A stretch of 64,000 nucleotides of DNA from ZYF759 sp046297455. GTDB taxonomy: Bacteria > Pseudomonadota > Alphaproteobacteria > Rhizobiales > Rhizobiaceae. The notes under the pieces were generated by a model. The model saw nothing but the letters and a program-made list of their open reading frames with translations, did not search any database and was not told where the DNA came from. The stretch covers positions 114,949 through 178,948 of the forward strand of contig JBKBIT010000005.1 in assembly GCA_046297455.1 (NCBI GenBank), in the 5' to 3' direction. This document shows, piece after piece, positions 43,211 through 50,783 of the stretch. Every line of letters begins with the position of its first letter. Within the stretch, counting starts at the first letter, position 1. The position numbers and the translations under genes are program-made.

Positions 43211-44560
43211 ATGCCGGGAAGTCTCAATGCCCGCCTGGCCGATCAGGATGCTGGTGATCTGTCATATACGGATCCGCTGACCGGCCTCGGCAATATCAAG
43301 CGTTTTTTCGACAAGGTCGACCGGCTCATCCATGACCGGCGAGAAGATCCCGCTCCCTTCACGATCGGTATCGTCGATCTGGACGGATTCAAGCCGATCA
43401 ACGATCTGTTCGGGCGAACTGCTGGCGACAATATCCTCCAGCAGGTGGCAATTCGCCTGAAGGCGGCGCTCGATTCCGCGGCCACCGTCGCGCGCATCGG
43501 GGCCGACGAATTCGCCTTTCTGCTGCCGATGACCTTCAGCGAGGAAGCGGCCCGGGAACGCTCGCGCATGCTGATCGAGGTTCTGTCGGCGCCCTACGAC
43601 GTCGGCGAACGCATGGCGCGGTTGTCCGCCTCGGTGGGATGCTCGCTGTTCAGCGCGGGAGAAGACACAACCGAAGTGCTTCTTTCCAAGGCTGAATCGG
43701 CTCTCTACCACGCCAAGCATTCCGGACGCGGCGTGGTCGTTGTCTATACGCGCGAAATGGAAGAGGCCGCCAAGCGGGTAACGCGCATCGAACAGGCACT
43801 CAGGCGTGCCGTCGCGGCATGCGAGGTCGAGCCCTATTTCCAGCCTATCGTCGATCTGGAGACGCGACGCCTGGTGGGCTTCGAGGCACTCGCGCGATGG
43901 ACCGACCCTGATCTGGGGCCCATTTCGCCTGCCATCTTCATCCCCATCGCGGAAGAACGCGGCATTATCGGCCAGCTTTCGCAGCTCCTGCTACGGAAGG
44001 CGGCCGAGGCCGCCTGCACCTGGCCGGATGAGCTGTTCCTGTCATTCAACCTGTCACCGTCGCAGCTCGTCGACCAGAACACAGGCCGTCAGATCCTGGC
44101 GGTTCTGGAACGGACCGGCCTCGATCCCCGACGTCTGGAAGTCGAAATCACCGAGACCGGCCTGATGTCGGACCCCACATCGGCCGAGAAGATCATGTGC
44201 GACCTGCGCGATCGGGGCATCCGCGTGGCGCTCGACGACTTCGGAACCGGACAGTCCTCGCTCGGACGGTTGCGTGAATTCCATTTCGACAAACTCAAGA
44301 TCGACCGGGCCTTTGTTTCCTGCATCCTGAGCGACCGTCCGTCGGAGCATATCATCCGGGCCATCCTCGCGATGTGCGAAGGTTTGGGCATGGACGTGGT
44401 CGCGGAGGGCATCGAAGAAGAGGCGCAGGCCGAGAAACTTGTCCGTTTCGGATGCAGCGGCGGCCAGGGCTATCTGTTCGGTCGCCCCTGCAACGCGGAG
44501 CAGACTCTGGCCTTCGTACGTCATTCCTACCAGATGTGGCACGCCGAACACCTGATCTGA
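43211..44560 (+). CDS. GGDEF/EAL domain protein, probable c-di-GMP phosphodiesterase
   Basis: This soluble 449-residue protein has a GGDEF domain (about residues 18-185) and an EAL domain (about 195-445). The GGDEF active-site sequence is RIGADEFAF, so the second Gly is Ala, while the substrate-binding DPLTGLGN and IVDLDGFKPIND segments are kept. The EAL domain looks active: GFEALARW, FNLSPSQL, ITETGL, VALDDFGTGQSS, KIDRAF and VAEGIE. The net effect is likely c-di-GMP breakdown, perhaps with GTP binding as an activator. It has no membrane or sensor domain. It lies before rpoN, where rhizobia normally have lptB. Confidence 0.93.
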   Translation: MPGSLNARLADQDAGDLSYTDPLTGLGNIKRFFDKVDRLIHDRREDPAPFTIGIVDLDGFKPINDLFGRTAGDNILQQVAIRLKAALDSAATVARIGADEFAFLLPMTFSEEAARERSRMLIEVLSAPYDVGERMARLSASVGCSLFSAGEDTTEVLLSKAESALYHAKHSGRGVVVVYTREMEEAAKRVTRIEQALRRAVAACEVEPYFQPIVDLETRRLVGFEALARWTDPDLGPISPAIFIPIAEERGIIGQLSQLLLRKAAEAACTWPDELFLSFNLSPSQLVDQNTGRQILAVLERTGLDPRRLEVEITETGLMSDPTSAEKIMCDLRDRGIRVALDDFGTGQSSLGRLREFHFDKLKIDRAFVSCILSDRPSEHIIRAILAMCEGLGMDVVAEGIEEEAQAEKLVRFGCSGGQGYLFGRPCNAEQTLAFVRHSYQMWHAEHLI

Positions 44561-44700
44561 CGCGGAATTGGGCAGTCCGAACCGCAATTCACCCCGCTTT
44601 GGCTTGACAAGCAATTCCCGGGCCAGTTTGATCCGGCCTGGAGGAGACTGTGTGTGGGCTGGTCCCTCCGCCGGGCGTGGCGTTGCGTGGGGATGGATTG

Positions 44701-46215
44701 ATGGGTCTGGGACCGAAACTGCAGTTGCGACAAACCCAGTCGCTGATCATGACCCCACAATTGCTGCAATCGATCCGGTTGCTGCAGCTGCCGCACGCGG
44801 AACTCGAGCAGTATGTCGAGGCGGAGATCGAGCGTAACCCGTTTCTCGAGCGCACCGAGGAAGGCGACGCAGCCGCCCCGGAGACTGCGGAGAAGCCGCA
44901 GTCCGCGACCACCGGCGAGGGCGAATGGTTCTCGGAATCGCTTGGTGGCAGCACCGAAATCTCCGACCGGCTCGATGCCTCGCTCGAGAATCTGTTTCCC
45001 GATGATCCCGGGCGACAGGAGCCGCTCGGTGGCGATCTGGCTTCTCAGTGGCGATCGGCCCCGTCTTCGGCCGCAGGCGGTGGCGAAGGCTACAATCTCG
45101 AGGAATTCGCAGCCGCCAAACTGACGCTTCGCGATCATGTCGGCGAACAGATTGCGCTCACCATTCGCGAGCCAATGAGCCGCCTCATCGCGGCCGAGCT
45201 TGCCGATGGGTTGGACGACGCGGGCTATTTTCGCGGCGATCTGGCAGATATAGCCGAACGGCTGGGGGTGGACGAGGCCACGGTGGAAGGGGTGCTGCAG
45301 ACCTGCCAGACATTCGATCCGCCGGGCCTGTTTGCCCGCAACCTGGCCGAATGCCTTGCTCTTCAGCTCAAGGCGCAAGACCGGCTGGACCCGGCCATGG
45401 CCGCCATGATCGACAATCTGGAACTTCTGGCCAAGCGCGACTTCAGCCTGCTCGGGCAGATCTGCGGCGTGGGCCGCGAGGATCTGGTCGACATGCTGGC
45501 GGAAATAAGGATGCTCGATCCGCGGCCGGGCCAGCTCTTTTCGGGCGGTACCGCCGATCCGGTGGTGCCTGACGTCGTCGTGACGGCGGCGCCCGACGGC
45601 AGCTGGTCGGTCGAGATCAACCCGGCCACCTTGCCTCGCGTCCTGGTCGACCAGACCTATCACGCCCGCATTTCGCGCCAGACCCGCGATCCATCGGAAA
45701 AGGAGTTCCTGGCCGATTGCCTGCAGAGCGCCAACTGGCTGACGCGCAGCCTCGACCAGCGCGCGCGCTCGATCATCAAGGTGGCCTCAGAGATCGTCCG
45801 CCGGCAGGACGCTTTTCTCTGCCACGGTGTGCGCCATCTCAAGCCGCTCAACCTGCGAATGGTGGCGGAGGCTGTCGGCATGCACGAATCGACCGTCAGT
45901 CGCGTGGCAGCAAACAAATACATGCTGACGCCGCGCGGCCTGTTCGAATTGCGCTATTTCTTCACCGTCGCGATTGCCGACGCGGAGGGCGGCGAGGCCC
46001 ATTCCTCCGAGGCGGTGCGCATGCGCATCCGAGATTTGATCGGCGCGGAACAGGTAGAAAACGTTCTCTCCGACGACGCCATCGTCGACATGCTGCGCAA
46101 GGACGGAATCGACATCGCCCGGCGCACTGTGGCCAAGTATCGGGAATCGATGCACATTCCTTCCTCGGTGCAGCGCCGCCGTGAGAAACGGGCGCTCGCC
46201 GACGTCGAGGCCTGA
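44701..46215 (+). CDS. rpoN: RNA polymerase sigma-54 factor
   Basis: The 504-residue protein begins MGLGPKLQLRQTQSLIMTPQLLQSIRLLQL, the Gln-rich activator-contact region, with an acidic linker following. The C terminus has the HTH (AEAVGMHESTVSRVAANKY) and the RpoN box (ARRTVAKYRESMHIPSS) that reads the -24 element. The ATG at 44701 gives this N terminus; a GTG frame from 44650 adds 17 residues unlike known RpoN. A TTGACA at 44604-44609 may be its -35 element. RpoN controls nitrogen, dicarboxylate transport and other genes. hpf and ptsN follow in the usual order. Confidence 0.97.
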   Translation: MGLGPKLQLRQTQSLIMTPQLLQSIRLLQLPHAELEQYVEAEIERNPFLERTEEGDAAAPETAEKPQSATTGEGEWFSESLGGSTEISDRLDASLENLFPDDPGRQEPLGGDLASQWRSAPSSAAGGGEGYNLEEFAAAKLTLRDHVGEQIALTIREPMSRLIAAELADGLDDAGYFRGDLADIAERLGVDEATVEGVLQTCQTFDPPGLFARNLAECLALQLKAQDRLDPAMAAMIDNLELLAKRDFSLLGQICGVGREDLVDMLAEIRMLDPRPGQLFSGGTADPVVPDVVVTAAPDGSWSVEINPATLPRVLVDQTYHARISRQTRDPSEKEFLADCLQSANWLTRSLDQRARSIIKVASEIVRRQDAFLCHGVRHLKPLNLRMVAEAVGMHESTVSRVAANKYMLTPRGLFELRYFFTVAIADAEGGEAHSSEAVRMRIRDLIGAEQVENVLSDDAIVDMLRKDGIDIARRTVAKYRESMHIPSSVQRRREKRALADVEA

Positions 46216-46248
46216 GCGGATCGAGGCAGGGGTTGCCATGAGGTTGCG

Positions 46249-46277
46249 TTGACATTCGGGGTCGAAGGGACTAGAAG
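46249..46277 (+). promoter_or_regulatory. Candidate promoter for hpf-ptsN
   Basis: TTGACA at 46249-46254 and TAGAAG at 46272-46277 have a 17-base spacer, a good vegetative promoter, in the 254-base gap after rpoN. It would give an hpf leader of about 185 bases. The leader itself shows no structure I recognise. Confidence 0.5.
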
Positions 46278-46469
46278 CCCGCGCGCATGGTCCAGGGAAG
46301 GGAACAACTCCGCCATTGGCGAATTTCCCGAGTGGCCGGCCCGGCATCCGGTCCGCGGTACGGAATTCCTCGATCCACAGGCTGGCTGGGAGTCCTTGTG
46401 CCAGACGGCGACAGGTATAAACTCTTTCAACCGCATACCGTTTCAAGAGAGATCGAGGCGCTCAACGTC

Positions 46470-47072
46470 ATGACATTGCGTATTTCCGGCAAGCAGATGG
46501 AAATCGGCGACGCGTTCCGCGAACGTATCGACGATCGGATCCAGTTGGCCGTCGACAAATATTTCGACGGCGGGTTCTCCGGTCATGTGACCGTGGAAAA
46601 GACGGGGTCCCGGTTCACCGCTGATTGTCTGGTGCGCCTCGACACGGGCGTGACGCTGCAAGCAACCGGCCAGGCGCAGGAACCGCAATCGGCCTTCGAT
46701 GCCGCAGCCGACCGGATCGAGAAACGACTGAGGCGCTACAAGCGCCGGCTCAAGTCGCACGACAACGGGCCCGACCCGATGGCCGACTTCGATGCCGCCG
46801 AAACCATGGACTACAGGGTAATGGCGCCGGTGGCCGACGAAGATTCGGAGGTGCCCGAAGACTACGCGCCGGCCATCGTTGCCGAGACGACGATGTCGCT
46901 GCGCACCATGTCGGTGGCGTCCGCCGTGATCGAGCTGGACATGAAGGACAGCCCGGTTTTCGTCTTCCGCAATGCCGGCAGCTCCAACGTCAACATTGTC
47001 TATCGTCGCGCAGACGGCAATATCGGCTGGATCGATCCGTCGTCCATCGGTAGCGATCGGCAGGCATCTTGA
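46470..47072 (+). CDS. hpf: Ribosome hibernation promoting factor, long form
   Basis: The 200-residue product has the S30AE ribosome-binding domain at residues 1-110 (MTLRISGKQMEIGDAFRERI, KTGSRFTADCLVRL, DAAADRIEKRLRRYKRRLK) and, after a linker, the C-terminal dimerisation domain (SVASAVIELDMKDSPVFVFRNAGSSNVNIVYRR) that lets long HPF form 100S dimers. The ATG at 46470 is the only start matching the family; the open frame reaches back to 46287. It sits after rpoN and before ptsN, the conserved order. Confidence 0.94.
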   Translation: MTLRISGKQMEIGDAFRERIDDRIQLAVDKYFDGGFSGHVTVEKTGSRFTADCLVRLDTGVTLQATGQAQEPQSAFDAAADRIEKRLRRYKRRLKSHDNGPDPMADFDAAETMDYRVMAPVADEDSEVPEDYAPAIVAETTMSLRTMSVASAVIELDMKDSPVFVFRNAGSSNVNIVYRRADGNIGWIDPSSIGSDRQAS

Positions 47073-47141
47073 AGCCGTCGACGCGGCGTCCTGCGAGGGA
47101 TCGCCGCCAGCGGCCAGATAAGGTTTGAGAAGGACCCCGTC

Positions 47142-47606
47142 ATGGATTTGAGCGACCTGATCGAGGTTCCGGCCATCATGCCGGCCTTGAAGGCCAACTC
47201 CAAGAAGCAGCTTCTACAGCTTCTGGCGGAAAAGGCGGCAGCGATTACCGGCCTGCCCGAGCGCGAGATCTTCGATACGATCCTGCAGCGGGAACGCCTG
47301 GGCTCCACTGGCGTGGGCAACGGGATTGCCATTCCGCACGGGAAGCTGGCGGGAATCGAGAAGATCAGGGGCGTTTTCGCCAGGCTGGAAGCCCCGGTTG
47401 ATTTCGAGGCGCTGGACGATCAACCAGTCGACCTCGTTTTCCTGCTTCTGGCCCCTGAAGGTGCCGGTGCGGATCACCTCAAGGCATTGTCGCGGATAGC
47501 CCGCGTCCTGCGCGACAGCGAGGCCGTGGCCAAGATACGCGGAACCCGCGACGCGGCCGCCATTCACTCCTTCCTGTCAGAGGCACCGACTTCGCACGCC
47601 GCATAG
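47142..47606 (+). CDS. ptsN: PTS EIIA-Ntr regulatory protein
   Basis: PtsN is the end point of the PTS(Ntr) phosphorelay and regulates potassium transport, KdpD-type kinases and metabolism in proteobacteria. The 154-residue protein carries His66 in GIAIPHGKLAGIEKI, the phospho-acceptor, and the usual GSTGVGNG turn before it. It is the third gene in the rpoN-hpf-ptsN set. Its upstream phosphodonors in this window are HPr (14233) and HprK (13162), about 33 kb away, but PtsP is not seen. Confidence 0.96.
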   Translation: MDLSDLIEVPAIMPALKANSKKQLLQLLAEKAAAITGLPEREIFDTILQRERLGSTGVGNGIAIPHGKLAGIEKIRGVFARLEAPVDFEALDDQPVDLVFLLLAPEGAGADHLKALSRIARVLRDSEAVAKIRGTRDAAAIHSFLSEAPTSHAA

Positions 47607-47641
47607 GTGGCGAAGAACCGGGTTCTTGCCTACGAGGCCGG

Positions 47642-47896
47642 TCAGTGAATGCTGACCGGCGTCAAATCCTGCTGCAGGGCGCCGGCAATCGCGGTCGAGC
47701 GCTCATCGGTCAGGAGGATGGGTCGTCCATCGGCGGCAAATACCGCCCAGAGCCGCGTGCCGGCAGCGATCTCCGGCATGCCCGGAAACTTGCCGCGCAA
47801 TTCGTCGCTGTCCATCTCGCGCAGATAAGCGACAACGCCTTCACCCAGATGGGCAAGTTCCATTTCGCTCAAGTCGTGCTTTTCCTGCTCACTCAT
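47642..47896 (-). CDS. DUF1150 family protein
   Basis: The 84-residue protein is acidic at the N terminus (MSEQEKHDLSEMELAHLGEGVVAYLREM) and has the family core WAVFAADGRPILLTDERSTAIAGA. DUF1150 proteins are regularly encoded downstream of an hsp20 gene in rhizobia, as here, with 81 bases between. Their function is unknown, but the pairing suggests a heat-shock role. A clear AGGAGG five bases before the ATG supports the start. Confidence 0.9.
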   Translation of the reverse strand: MSEQEKHDLSEMELAHLGEGVVAYLREMDSDELRGKFPGMPEIAAGTRLWAVFAADGRPILLTDERSTAIAGALQQDLTPVSIH

Positions 47897-47977
47897 ATCA
47901 GCCTCCTGCGATAGCGGGCCGTGTGGAAACCAACCCGCAACAGTGCCATTTGGTTGCTTCTGCGAATCGGTCCGATT

Positions 47978-48403
47978 TCAGTCTCGCGCCAAAATGTTGA
48001 TTTTCTTTACCAGCCGCTCCGGGCGGGGCCTGTCGAGATCGATCGACAACAGCCCGTTCTTCAACTCGGCAGCGGTCACCCGCATGCCGTCGGCGAGCAC
48101 GAACACCCGCTGGAACTGCCTGGAGGCGATGCCCCGGTGAAGAAAATCGCGGGGTCCATCCTCGACCTGGCGGCCGCGGATCACCAGCTGGTTCTCCTCG
48201 ATCGACACGTCGAGATCGGCTTCCGTGAAACCGGCTACGGCGAGCGTGATGCGCAAACGATCGGCGCAATCCTCCGCTCCTGCCAATCGCTCGATATTGT
48301 AGGGGGGATAGCTGTCGCCAGCCTTCGCGACGCGTTCAAGCGTCTTTTCCATTGTGTCGAAACCCAGAAGCAGCGGGTTCGAGAATGGCGTCATGCGGGT
48401 CAT
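47978..48403 (-). CDS. Small heat-shock protein, Hsp20/IbpA family
   Basis: A 141-residue alpha-crystallin-domain holdase. The start at 48403 (MTRMTPFSNPLLLGFDTMEKTLE) is fixed by AGGAGG six bases upstream and the IbpA-like N terminus; the open frame continues back to 48496. The alpha-crystallin domain runs from YNIERLAGAED through FVLADGMRVTAAELKNGLLSI, ending in a VKKINI tail that resembles the I-X-I anchor. A ROSE-like RNA thermometer covers its ribosome-binding site, and a heat-shock-type promoter is upstream. A DUF1150 gene follows. Confidence 0.95.
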   Translation of the reverse strand: MTRMTPFSNPLLLGFDTMEKTLERVAKAGDSYPPYNIERLAGAEDCADRLRITLAVAGFTEADLDVSIEENQLVIRGRQVEDGPRDFLHRGIASRQFQRVFVLADGMRVTAAELKNGLLSIDLDRPRPERLVKKINILARD

Positions 48404-48466
48404 GCATGTCCTCCTGAGAGCGACGTGGACAGGCGAAAACCCGGATGGCGTTTTCGTCCTGTGCCC
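48404..48466 (-). promoter_or_regulatory. ROSE-like RNA thermometer in the hsp20 leader
   Basis: On the hsp20 strand the leader begins with a long hairpin: ACAGG-A-CGAAAAC pairs with GTTTTCG-CCTGT (one bulged A, loop of nine bases; 48429-48462). Then a short hairpin, 48408-48424, holds UCGCU facing the Shine-Dalgarno AGGAGG. UYGCU paired with AGGA and an unpaired G opposite G are the hallmarks of ROSE thermometers, which melt at heat-shock temperature. The G in UCGCU falls opposite a G of the Shine-Dalgarno. The predicted leader is about 63 bases from the start near 48466. Confidence 0.72.
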
Positions 48467-48468
48467 TG

Positions 48469-48497
48469 ATATGGTTTGGCAATTTCGTGAAATCAAG
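48469..48497 (-). promoter_or_regulatory. Heat-shock (RpoH)-type promoter for hsp20
   Basis: On the minus strand CTTGAT (48492-48497) and CCATAT (48469-48474) are separated by 17 bases, a good match to alphaproteobacterial RpoH promoters. The expected start, near 48466, coincides with the first base region of the thermometer hairpin. Confidence 0.65.
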
Positions 48498-48510
48498 AAC
48501 GGTTCAAAGC

Positions 48511-49458
48511 ATGACGACCAGCCAGACGCGCAAGATCATCATCGACACGGATCCCGGCCAGGACGATGCCGTGGCCATCCTGCTGGCTCTGGCGAGCCCT
48601 GAACTGGAGGTCGTGGGGATCACGACGGTTGCGGGCAATGTGCCGTTGGCGCTGACCCAGAAAAACGCGCGCATCGTCTGCGAACTGGCGGGCCGGACCG
48701 ACGTGAAGGTCTTTGCCGGTGCCGCGCGGCCCCTTGTGCGCCCACTCGTCACCGCCGAGCATGTGCATGGCAAGACAGGGCTTGACGGGCCGGTCCTGCC
48801 CGATCCGCAAATGCCCCTGCAAACCCAGAATGCGGTCGACTTCATCGTCGAGACGATCATGTCGGAGCCCGAGGGTACGATCACCCTGTGCCCGATCGGT
48901 CCGCTCACCAATATTGCGCTTGCGCTGGTTCGCGAACCCCGCATTGCAGGCCGGATCCGTGAGATCGTGCTGATGGGCGGCGGCTATTTCGAGCAGGGCA
49001 ATGTCACGCCGGCTGCCGAGTTCAACATCTATGTCGATCCGCATGCCGCCGCGACCGTCTTTGGCTCAGGCATTCCAATCGTGATGATGCCGCTCGATGT
49101 CACGCACAAGGCTCTCACCACACGCGTCCGCGTCGAGGCATTCCGGGCCATGGGTACACCTGTCGGCACCGCCACCGCTGAACTGCTGGACTTCTTCGAA
49201 CGTTTCGACGAAGCCAAATACGGCTCCGATGGCGGGCCGCTGCATGACCCTTGCGTCATTGCCTGGCTGATCAGGCCGGAACTGTTTTCGGGCAGGCACT
49301 GCAACGTCGAAATCGAGACCGCCTCGGAGCTGACCCTCGGCGCCACCGTCGTCGACTGGTGGGGCGTCACCGACCGGCCCAAGAACGTCCATGTGATCCG
49401 CGACATAGATGACGAGGGCTTCTTCGCGCTGTTGATCGAGCGACTTGGCTGTCTCTGA
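48511..49458 (+). CDS. Ribonucleoside hydrolase (IUNH family)
   Basis: The 315-residue enzyme has the family's N-terminal calcium site IIIDTDPGQDDAVAILLAL and the active-site regions GITTVAGNVPLALTQKNA, VLMGGGYFEQGNVTPAAEFN and HDPCVIAWLI. It splits purine or pyrimidine ribonucleosides into base and ribose. The start at 48511 (MTTSQTRK) gives this N terminus; upstream in-frame codons would run into the hsp20 promoter region. It is divergent from hsp20 and converges on the DUF423-ribokinase pair. The ribokinase could use the ribose released. Confidence 0.93.
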   Translation: MTTSQTRKIIIDTDPGQDDAVAILLALASPELEVVGITTVAGNVPLALTQKNARIVCELAGRTDVKVFAGAARPLVRPLVTAEHVHGKTGLDGPVLPDPQMPLQTQNAVDFIVETIMSEPEGTITLCPIGPLTNIALALVREPRIAGRIREIVLMGGGYFEQGNVTPAAEFNIYVDPHAAATVFGSGIPIVMMPLDVTHKALTTRVRVEAFRAMGTPVGTATAELLDFFERFDEAKYGSDGGPLHDPCVIAWLIRPELFSGRHCNVEIETASELTLGATVVDWWGVTDRPKNVHVIRDIDDEGFFALLIERLGCL

Positions 49459-49461
49459 ACT

Positions 49462-49827
49462 TCAGGCGCGGCTGCGGCTCCCAAACAGGATGGACGCAGC
49501 CACCGCCAGCCACCCGCCGATCATCAGGAAGCCGCCTGTCGGCGCCGCCATCGGAAACAGGCGCGAACCGGCATAGTGGCGCAACAGAAGATCGCCGGCA
49601 AAAAGCACAAGGCCAAGGAGCACGATCCAACCGCCGGCCAGGAGCATCCGCCCCCTGGCCACGAGGCCGAGCGCGACGAAAAGCGGCGCATGCATCAGCA
49701 GCATGGTTGCAGCCGTGCCGACATTCGTCCCGCCGGCATGGGCGGCATAGGCGGAAAAGGCCACGCCAGCGGCACCGCACAGGCCGCCGATCGCGCCAAG
49801 GGCGGCGTGTGCAATGGACGGTTTCAT
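49462..49827 (-). CDS. DUF423 family membrane protein
   Basis: The 121-residue protein has four hydrophobic spans (GALGGLCGAAGVAFSAYAAH, LLMHAPLFVALGLVA, WIVLLGLVLFAGDLLLR, GGFLMIGGWLAVAASILF) with the AYAAHAG segment typical of DUF423. Function is unknown. Its start overlaps the ribokinase stop (ATGA at 49824-49827), so the two genes are translationally coupled. It converges on the nucleoside hydrolase with three bases between the stops. Confidence 0.88.
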   Translation of the reverse strand: MKPSIAHAALGAIGGLCGAAGVAFSAYAAHAGGTNVGTAATMLLMHAPLFVALGLVARGRMLLAGGWIVLLGLVLFAGDLLLRHYAGSRLFPMAAPTGGFLMIGGWLAVAASILFGSRSRA

Positions 49828-50723
49828 CCAGCCATCGCCTCGTCGACATCAGCTTCCGAAGGGATCGAAGGTTGCGCGCCGGATTTCAGGCAGGCCAAGG
49901 ATCCAGCGACCGTAGCCCGGCACAACGCCTCCTCCAGCTCCAGCCCGGCTTCCAGCGCAGCGGCCAGATATCCGCAGAACGTGTCGCCGGCGCCGACCGT
50001 ATCCACCGGAATGATTTCCGGCGCCGAAATCCGCAGGAGCTCGCCGTCGCGTGTCGCCAGGGCGCCATCCTTGCCCAAGGTCACGATCAGGCAATTGCCC
50101 ATCTTCTGCGCGAAGGCCAGCATCCTGTCGCCGCGCTCGCCAGGCGCAAGCCCGATCAGGTCCGCGTAGAGATCGAACTCCGTCTCGTTGGCGATCACGT
50201 AATCGGCAAGGGGCAGGAAATCGGCGGCTTCCTCCAGAAAAGGGGCGGTGTTGAGAAGCGAGACCGCACCCTTGGCCCGGCTGGCTTCCAGTGCGGCACG
50301 CACCGTCTTCAGCGGTATCTCGTGCTGAAGAAGCACGATCTCGCCTTTCTCCAGCGCGGCGGCGGCAACGTCGCCCGGCAGAACCGTGCCATTGGCGCCC
50401 GGCACGACGGCAATGACGTTTTCACCTTCCGGATCGACCATGATCAGCGCCGTGCCGGTGGTCGAGTGCGATTCGCGCACGCCGGCCAGATTGACACCCG
50501 CCTGACGCAGGCAGGCCAGCGCATCGTCAGCAAATCCATCCTGGCCAACGGCACCGATCATGCGCACGTCGCTGCCGCCGCGTCGCGCGGCCAGCGCCTG
50601 GTTGGCGCCCTTTCCGCCCGGAGAACTCGCAAAACCGCTGCCCGATATCGTCTCACCAGGTCTTGGCAACCGGCTGACATTCGCAATCAGGTCTAGATTG
50701 ATGGAACCGATGACAGTGATCAC
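49824..50723 (-). CDS. rbsK: Ribokinase
   Basis: The 299-residue PfkB-family kinase starts with GTG at 50723 (preceded by GGGAG), giving the N terminus ITVIGSINLDLIANV. It has GSGFASSPGGKGANQALAARRG (ribose-binding), the VIANETEFDLY loop and the catalytic DTVGAGDTFCGYLAAAL with Asp as base. No ribose transport genes are adjacent, but a nucleoside hydrolase gene lies convergent next door, which would supply free ribose. The frame extends to 50777 in the ORF, but that part is unlike the family. Confidence 0.93.
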   Translation of the reverse strand: MITVIGSINLDLIANVSRLPRPGETISGSGFASSPGGKGANQALAARRGGSDVRMIGAVGQDGFADDALACLRQAGVNLAGVRESHSTTGTALIMVDPEGENVIAVVPGANGTVLPGDVAAAALEKGEIVLLQHEIPLKTVRAALEASRAKGAVSLLNTAPFLEEAADFLPLADYVIANETEFDLYADLIGLAPGERGDRMLAFAQKMGNCLIVTLGKDGALATRDGELLRISAPEIIPVDTVGAGDTFCGYLAAALEAGLELEEALCRATVAGSLACLKSGAQPSIPSEADVDEAMAG

Positions 50724-50783
50724 GTGAGACTCCCGGGACTTTTGCCGGAAGCTATCGGATTCCCACCGGGCCTCCAAGCGGCA

